DNA from: Camarhynchus parvulus
Taxonomy: Eukaryota > Chordata > Aves > Passeriformes > Thraupidae
Assembly: GCF_901933205.1 (NCBI RefSeq)
Contig: NC_044573.1
Location: 27,649,493-27,713,492 of the forward strand
Reading direction: 5' to 3'
DNA length: 64,000 nt
Numbering within the stretch: the stretch's first letter is position 1; each line of letters begins with the position of its first letter. This document shows positions 56,701 to 64,000 of this stretch, piece by piece. Both the position numbers and the translations under genes were made by a program. The notes under the pieces were generated by a model. It had not been told where the DNA came from. It saw only the letters and a list, made by a program, of their open reading frames with translations, and searched no databases.

Positions 56701-59700
56701 ATGGCTTTGGTGAGCCTCCACCTGCAGGACAGCCAGCAGGACACCCCTCCAGCTGCCCTCCTGCCTGCAGTACCTGTGGGTAAAATACAGGCAAATGCAC
56801 TTGAGTTAGACGTGCATCTGACGCCAACTGCATCTGGCAACTGCTCTGGCACTGCAGAGGACTGCCCAGGATTTCTAGTTATTTTTAATTCAGCATCAGA
56901 TTGGACCCAGTTGCTCCTGGTTAGAGATCTTTTTGCAGTAACAAGCTAAGATTACATGAAGAGCTTAAAAAAGAATTTCAGCCCCCCAGGGCTAAATTAC
57001 TTCCACTTATATACAACTGTCATATCTTTAAAGGGCAAACCCAGAAAGCTAACACTGAAAAATATAACTCTACAACCACGATTATCTGCCTGCCTTCTCT
57101 AGGCAATCGTGTGTCATATCTAGAAGGTCTTTCATAGCAAAACCCAAAATTCAAGCTAAGTAGATGGAAGATTTATGTACAGAGTAGGAAACAACAGCTT
57201 GGGAGGAGGTGTATTTGATTGCTGGAGCCAGTTACAAAGAGAAACCTCAAACACCATACGACTGCTTTTCCATAGCATCTCACTCACGTCTGGTAAAACC
57301 ACTCCATGCTCAGCCAGACTTTGCAAACTCCTGCTCACCAGCTGAGAAAGGCATGGTGACGTGCATGTTATGGAAGCATCTGACACTGGCAAACACCTCC
57401 CTTCTATATTTAGCTCAGCATCCATTTCAGACATTTTATAACTATTTTTCATGAAGTAATAATTCAAAAGTGGGAAGAATGAAAGCCCTCTGTACCAACT
57501 TACCTGTCCCACAGGAGGCCTCCTGCTGTTCAACTCACATTTAGGGAATTTAATTAGGAGCCAAGTTATACAGGAACATGAAGAGACCACACCTTCCCTA
57601 CACTTTCTGTGAATATTCCCACTTGTATGATGAGAGAGCAGTCATGCTTCACATAGTGGCTGTATTCAGCCCTGATTATATACCTGGATTAATAATTGAA
57701 GCATTTAACCCCAGGGGCAAATGGATTTCCCTGAAGAACACAGAAATTATGGAGTGGTGAGCGCAACATGTCAAATGTCCAGAAGTAGAAGTGCTCATAG
57801 TCCTTTGTTCAAAAACTTTCCCTTGAAGAACATTTAACTCTCCAGAATTATTGTGTCTTTTCTTCTCAACTTCTTTTCAATAGTGGCATGGAGAAAAGTG
57901 GAAGAGGAGAAAGGAAAGATGAGAAAAAGAGTAAACATTTTTCATTGGGTTGGGGTTTTTTAACATTAAAAAATCACTTAATTTACATAGAAAAGTCTGC
58001 AGATTTCAGACTTCCATCCAAAAAAAGGATTATTTCCATTTTTTGTTTCTAGTTCTGCCTATATAAAATATTCCCTCTAGATTTTTGGTGTTTTCTTTTT
58101 CATTCTTTTTATGTGAGGTTAGAAGACAGCACTGCATTGTCTTCAGAGAGCAGCACATTGAGACCAGTGACTAACTGGTACCTTGACAAGAGTCCTCGCC
58201 TATTCTTCAGCCACAGTTGTATCTCACATCTCCCAGGCTGTAAATGCTTGGGTGTAAACTTAGAAGCTTTGGGGCATTTGTGTCTCCCTATACCCTCATT
58301 CACATGCAGCTATACCCCTTCCAATGAAATCCCAAGATTTAGAGAGACTGAATTGCTTTAGGCCTCACGGGTTCATTCAGTCAGATGCAATTTATCATTT
58401 AACCCTTTCAGGAGATCTACCCGTTGCCAATCTTGACTTCATTTTCTCATCCTTAGAACTGCTGAGCAGAAAGGACAAACAGTGTGAAATACAGCAAGGA
58501 GCAAAGGCCATTTATTTGAACCTGACTTTTTTTCTCAAGAGAGGGAGCAACTTGCAATTGGCAGTGTGGTCCAGGATGCTCAGGGTTTGTAACCTTCCAT
58601 AACTCTGCTGCAGTCTCTGGTTGAAAGGGAGGATGGAGGAGCTGCCTGCCCTGCTGTGTTCATTGACATTGCTTCCTGTGAGGTTGTCTGTGTTCCAGAA
58701 GGAGCCTGTAACTCGTTGACTGATCAAGAGAAATTGGGTTGGAGTGGCTGGGGTTCTCCAGAAAACATTAATAATTTTCCAGTATGACTATGGCTATCCA
58801 GAAATCCAAGACAGTGGGACAGCACACACACAGAGACCATCTTCAACTGCACTTGCACCCAGGATCCAGCCCCTTTGGAAACGTGTGTGATTGCCCCATG
58901 TGCATGGCTCAGAGTTGTCACTGGGGAAATGCTGCCCCTCCCCAGCCTCTGACTCTCCTCCATGACATGGCATCCATTCCCAGTCAGAAGAAATGAAATA
59001 GTCCTGGCATTCGTTTGGTACCAGCAGCTGAACTCTTTCAGAAATCTAGACTAAAACTCCCGAAAGAAAGCCATAACCACCAAGGCCTGGATCTGCAGCC
59101 ACATGGCTTTCTGCTGAGCTCGCTGGCATCCTTGAGGGGTTTCCCACTGATTTCAGTGGGTTCCATGGAGGAAGTTTTAGCTAAAGCAAAGTATAATGAG
59201 GTTGGGCTGAGGTCTTAACCTGATACCATCCAACCGTAGATATTTCAAGTCCCACCCACTGCTGTAGTCAGCTAGGGTAATGTGCCACTCAAGAGAGCAG
59301 GTAAAATATCCTTCCATTAGCTGTAGGCCGGCGTGAAAACTGAGGTTTAGATCTTCCAGTTCAGTGCCTTACATCAGGCAGTCCTCCTGTGTGGTCTCAC
59401 ACAGTTAATTTTCTGTGCCACTCTTGGCATCTCAGAGGTAAAACCAGTTAAATTTCCCTGTTTGTACCTTTTGGCAGCTCTGAGATAAGGACATTTTTAT
59501 CTTCTCAAGTTTGCAAAGGAGAGAAGTGATTATACTTCAGCAAAGCAACCCCCCTGTCAAAGGAAAGCACACAGATGGACTTCTGTCTCTTCAGCATCTC
59601 TTCTCTTCCAGTACAACCACATTACCACAGTACTGACTGACTTGAGTGTCCTAACCATTGTTCATTCATGTTTATTTCAGCTCCAAGTAGTGTTTAGTCT

Positions 59701-62700
59701 AGAGGCTAAGAGCTCTCTGCAAGATGGGCTTCAAGTAGACACACAAAGAAAGGCAGCTGAGCAGTGGGCCTGTTTCCCTTCTAGCAGCTTTTGTTATGAT
59801 TTTAGATGTGAAATCCACTGACAGTGTGGAGACTGAACTGACATGCTGAACTGCCTTGTTCACTGATTTAAAAATCTTCTCTCTTAAAATGAGTTAGACC
59901 AAACCCTTATGACATTACCCCATGATCCAAAGAGTGACTTCACATTTGGTCACAAGAAGAGCAGCATTTTTGTATTTTTTTTAGCTGCATGGAACTGGGA
60001 ATGTTTATACAACGAATGGTACACAGTCATCACTGAAGGAACTTTGTATCTCCCTGTGAATTACCAGATCAAGCAGCTTTTTCTAATCCTTGTTCTAGCC
60101 TTTAAAGTCATGACACTTTAGTTTTTGGTTTTTTTTTAATTCTCTGCCAAAATCTATTTTTGAAGCTATTATTGCAGTAGTTGCCAGATACAAGAAGGCA
60201 AGTGCCTGCCCCCATTTGTCTAAGAGAATAAGTGAGTGGAATAGACTGAATCTCCCAGATGAGACTCCTGAAGCACTGTGCGCTCATTAGTGAGTTAAAC
60301 CTCACGAATCCCGCCTGAGTTAGTGCTAAGTCCCTTTCACTGGTGGAAGGCAGAGAAAGACAGGTGTGGCAAAGGGCAAAAGATATCTGCAAAGAGGATT
60401 TTTCTCCTTGAAGAACAAAGGGAGTGAAGGTGTGTCTTGTAGATAGTGCTTAGGTTGATGTTGTCACTAGGAATCTTTCCATTGATCTCCTCAGTCATTG
60501 CAAACATCATAATTAGAGCCTGCTGAATAACATTGACAAATGGTGTATCTGTCTGTTCAGCAGCTTACCTCCTTTGAGGTCTCTTCCAACCTAAATCATG
60601 CAATGAGTCTACACACAATTCTGCTGTCAGTTTTGAGTAACTTGCTCATTGGTTTAGGGATTGCAAAGTAGGAAAGGGTCAGTGGTATCATTAGTCTGAG
60701 CTCCTGCATACCATAAGCTGCAGTATCATACTGAATTGCTTTTTCTTGGAAATACAGAGTAACTTTCAGGGGAATTGTTTGTTTTTTAAATATTGCTAAT
60801 GAATGGAGACATCTACCAGAAGCTTTATGTAAACTGATTCATTACTCTCATTTCTAAAATATCAAGGTTTTTTTCTTGTCAGAATTCATTCCATTTCATT
60901 TCAGTTATCAAACCTGGTTTTATGTCAGCATTGAGAGATTGTGATCAAGTCAACCCTTCACATGATCTCCCTTTGAGCAGACAGAGCTCCTGGAGTCATT
61001 CATGCTAAGGCATGCTTTCTAGTTTCTTAATCAGCCCAGTATCACTTCTCTGTATGTTTTCCAATGCGTTATCATCCTTCTGGAATTATTCACAAATAAC
61101 CTTTTCATTAGTCAAGCTGCTCTTCAGATGGTTGAATAATATTTGCCTGATGAATTTACATTAACCTTCCTATTGGTTGGTTGTGTTATTTGTGAGTTGT
61201 TAACGTGGACAGCTGCAGAGGTCTCTTTCCCTACAGCTCCCCTGGCCATGGAAGGCGTTCTCATGCATTGTTAGTCCTTCTCTGGACATGCCCCTGTGCC
61301 ATCTGCCATTGATCCCAGCTGTGCCACAGGGAGACACCAGCATGCTAACTTGTAAAAATGTTCCCATGTCTCAGGATGGAAAGGGACATAAAAACCAGCT
61401 CCTCTTGGGTTAGCTCAGCTCTTTTACTTTTTTCCAGCACATTGGCAGAATCTTTTCATATGCAAGAAATTCTGAGAGAGGCATTATTATAATGTACTCC
61501 TGAACTGTGGACCTCCTGAAAGGAGGGGATGTGTATCATCCCAAGAAGTTCAAATGTCTGCTTCAACTGATGCTAGTTACTGTATCTAGTGCTTTCTAAC
61601 CTCTCAGTCCCAGGGATCTGGCTTAATTACCAGGCTCTGTGGCTAGTGATTGACATGCTGGTTTATTTGTGAACAAGCAGAAGGCTGGTGTGACTTCTGG
61701 GCAAAGTTTCAACACTGTAGAAGGATGTCCTCTCTTCAGAGTGTCCTCAGCAATTCTCATCCACATTTGAAAAAGGTAGATGCCCACAAGAAAACTGGAT
61801 CTATGTAACAAACACACAAATTTTAGCTCAGCAGAATATCAAGCCGCTCTTGATTTCAAATTAACCTGATTCCCTTCTCCTTGGCTTGCCATTATTTGCT
61901 GCAGTGATGCAGACTGTGGAATCTCCCCTTTAGCTTTTCATTAGAAAGCCACTTGTTCATTTTCATGTTCTAGGCTTCAGCTGAACTCTCCTTTCTTGCC
62001 AGTGCATGTTTCCACTGAACACACAGCTGGTGAAGAAATAGCCCCTTCCCTATCCTGCAGCCTGCTTCAAACAGATAGGGAACTGTGGTTGTGTTTGCTC
62101 TTAGTCTCCCTGAGGCCATTGAGTACTGCAGCCTCAACTCTCTTTCCTGCTACATGACACTCAAATACCACTAACCTTGTCCCCTCCAAATGAAAATCAG
62201 GTGATGGGAAAGCTCACATCCTTGTGTCTCTCTTCCTGAAGTTTTGGACTTTTGCAGGCAGCTCTCAGTGCCGTCAGTACTGCAAGAAAAAAACCTCTGC
62301 TACTTTCAGCTAAAAGATCAGAAAGCCACAGCCACCTTCAGGCTTTGATCTTTAGCCAAAGCCAACCTCCTTTGCTCCCCAGACCTTTCAGTTTTGCTTT
62401 GGTAGACCTAAGTGCTCTTCTGTGTTCTTTCCTTCTCTCTCTTCCCTGTTTTCACCCTCCTCACTCTCCAGACCTTGGCTGGAACCTTTTCATCCCTGTA
62501 GGAAAAGGTGTGCATGAACTTCTGCTTCATAGGTGACCAAGAGAAGGCTGGACCAAGGGAGCCTAGATGATTTGTCCCCAGATATTAAGCCAATAGGCTT
62601 TCCTGTCAATGTTTTCCACCACAGGAGGTGATGCACACTGTCCTGGTGACTGAAAATGCCCAAGAGGGAAAGGGAAGGGCCATAGCAGATGTCTGCATCC

Positions 62701-64000
62701 AAAGCAGCAGCAATTTGATATCCAAGTGTAGCCACAAATGAAGCTTGGAACAAGGGAATGGCAAATAGCAAACAATTTCCAGATGATCAAAGTCCATCCA
62801 TTCCAACATGCCACCTACTGGAACTGAGCTTGGAGCCTTGGGAGAGATGGGGCAGATGACACTGAAGAAACAGGGAAGATGAGCTTCCACACTCCACAAG
62901 GATTTCTTGTAAAAGATGGTCTGTCCCTCACCTCTTCTGGTGTCTGGACTTTATGATCAGTGTCCTCAACTCTGCTCTGCCAAAAGCTGAAGAGACCAAG
63001 GCAGAGGGCCTGCGGAATTTCCCGTGAAGCTCTGTGAGAACAGTCTTTCTTGTTTTGCTTTGTAGAAGGAAAATACATCAAAGCAGCAAAAGTACAGGCT
63101 TTTTAATGTGGAAATCTTGAGTCTCTCCTCCTCTACCAGAGCCTCCTTCATGTGATGCTGAGCAAGTAGGGCACATGCTTAGATGTACCCCCTAGTACGG
63201 GATGCTCCAGCTTCAAATGTAGTGGCCTGTGGTTAAGAGGTGCTGAGCAACCTTCAGAGTTTCAAAGTATTGGATGGTCAGCACTTCTGTAGTTCTTCAT
63301 GTGTCAGCTTCTTGACCTCTGTGGAAACCTTAAGAGTGATGACAGAGAGGATGGTGAGCCATTTGCCCTGAATAGGGGTGGTGGAGAAGTCCATGACTCA
63401 TGACCTTCCTGTACATCTCAAGGTAGTGCAAGTCACTGCTAGTGAGCTGCAAGTAAGCTGTAAGCCCTGAGGAACTTTGTGTCCTCCAGATCTGATGGAA
63501 CTGAAGAAGGTAGAATTGAGGGGCACATCTGAAGTACTGCCATAAATCTCACTGTGTTTCAGAGCTTTTTCAGTCTGCTCACTTGAAAAATAGGCAAATG
63601 AAATAAAAGGAAAAGAGAAACTTACCTAATACCATGGCAGGTAAATATTCTTTCATACTTCTTAAGTGCCACTGAGGGCAAAGTTTTATCATTGCAAAAA
63701 CAGCTGCTATTTGCCTAATCCTTCCCTAACATTTATGGTAGATAACATTTACATTCCAGTTCTTCCCTAAAGCTTTGTCACAGGGATTTAGGCAGGAGTT
63801 CAAGTACCTGGCAGCTGGAACTATGCCTCTACTAAGCCACCTAAAGACTGACATTCCAGGCCTCCCCTCATGGAGAAGAGCCTTGCTCCCCTAACTGAGC
63901 TTCAGCATCCTGAGTACAAAGCCTGTCAGATTTCATTGTTAACGAGTGAAGAAATAAATTGGCTCTAATTATTCTATGAAGAGCTTAGATGGAATTTTAC
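50763..64000. other. Intergenic or unassigned region upstream of MRPL33
   Basis: About 13 kb without a gene I can recognise on either strand. The open frames are short (up to 144 codons at 57156-57590 on the minus strand) and have no known motifs. A small (CTGT)n run occurs at about 54907-54930. Some of it could be intron or UTR of a neighbouring gene whose coding exons are outside the window. One exon-like segment at 52235-52450 is listed separately. Confidence 0.6.
52235..52450 (+). other. Exon-like segment of unknown function
   Basis: 216 bases lie between a good pyrimidine-rich acceptor (CTTTCCCATTTT...TATTCTAG) and a donor AAG|GTAAAT. One frame is open throughout, reading LSPPSPSGSEEMAAPCQESA, then ARFLARTEQAEGWCLRLARV. 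GC content is higher than in the surroundings. The length is a multiple of three. I recognise no protein family, and a noncoding RNA exon or chance are equally possible. Confidence 0.2.

Noticed and set aside
57156..57590. Minus-strand frame of 144 codons
   Set aside because: No recognisable motif, ordinary AT-rich composition and no supporting splice sites; treated as chance.

Overview
The window is vertebrate nuclear DNA, almost certainly from a bird and probably a passerine (inference). It is AT-rich, with long introns, several decayed CR1 LINE copies on both strands, an LTR/ERV-type repeat of a kind I recall from songbird genomes, and large simple repeats. I see no bacterial, phage or organellar genes and no CRISPR array.

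Two protein genes can be read with confidence. RBKS (ribokinase) runs on the + strand. Its last four coding exons are at 5649-5813, 11464-11555, 21660-21848 and 42278-42451, giving about 206 C-terminal residues ending in a stop codon. The N-terminal exons lie upstream of the window. MRPL33 (mitochondrial ribosomal protein L33) lies on the - strand and is complete. Its four coding exons (49439-49460, 48485-48503, 45817-45923, 43680-43729) splice in frame to 65 codons plus a stop. The two genes converge tail to tail, with candidate poly(A) signals only tens of bases apart near 43.5 kb. The same RBKS/MRPL33 arrangement is known in mammals.

Layout: 1-5648 is RBKS intron 4 (partial), with a dispersed 65-bp duplication. 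5814-11463 is intron 5, with a purine-rich (GGGAA)n/(GGGAAGGCAA)n tract, a CR1 copy and a pair of adjacent hairpins. 11556-21659 is intron 6, with an LTR-like element, two CR1 copies and an isolated CpG island at about 20.1-20.35 kb. 21849-42277 is the 20.4-kb intron 7, with a (TTTTTC)n tract and an ERV-type repeat. 42452-43679 is the convergent 3' region. 43680-49460 is MRPL33. 49225-49660 is the MRPL33 CpG-island promoter, with a CR1 cluster directly behind it (49670-50760). 50761-64000 has no gene I can recognise, apart from one weak exon-like segment at 52235-52450.

The genes have unrelated jobs: cytosolic phosphorylation of ribose, and a structural protein of the mitochondrial large ribosomal subunit. 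Their link is conserved neighbourhood. I did not find a new biological system. The best leads are the intronic CpG island, which carries an ATG and splice donor in frame with RBKS exon 7, the tandem hairpins in intron 5, and the abutting 3' ends.
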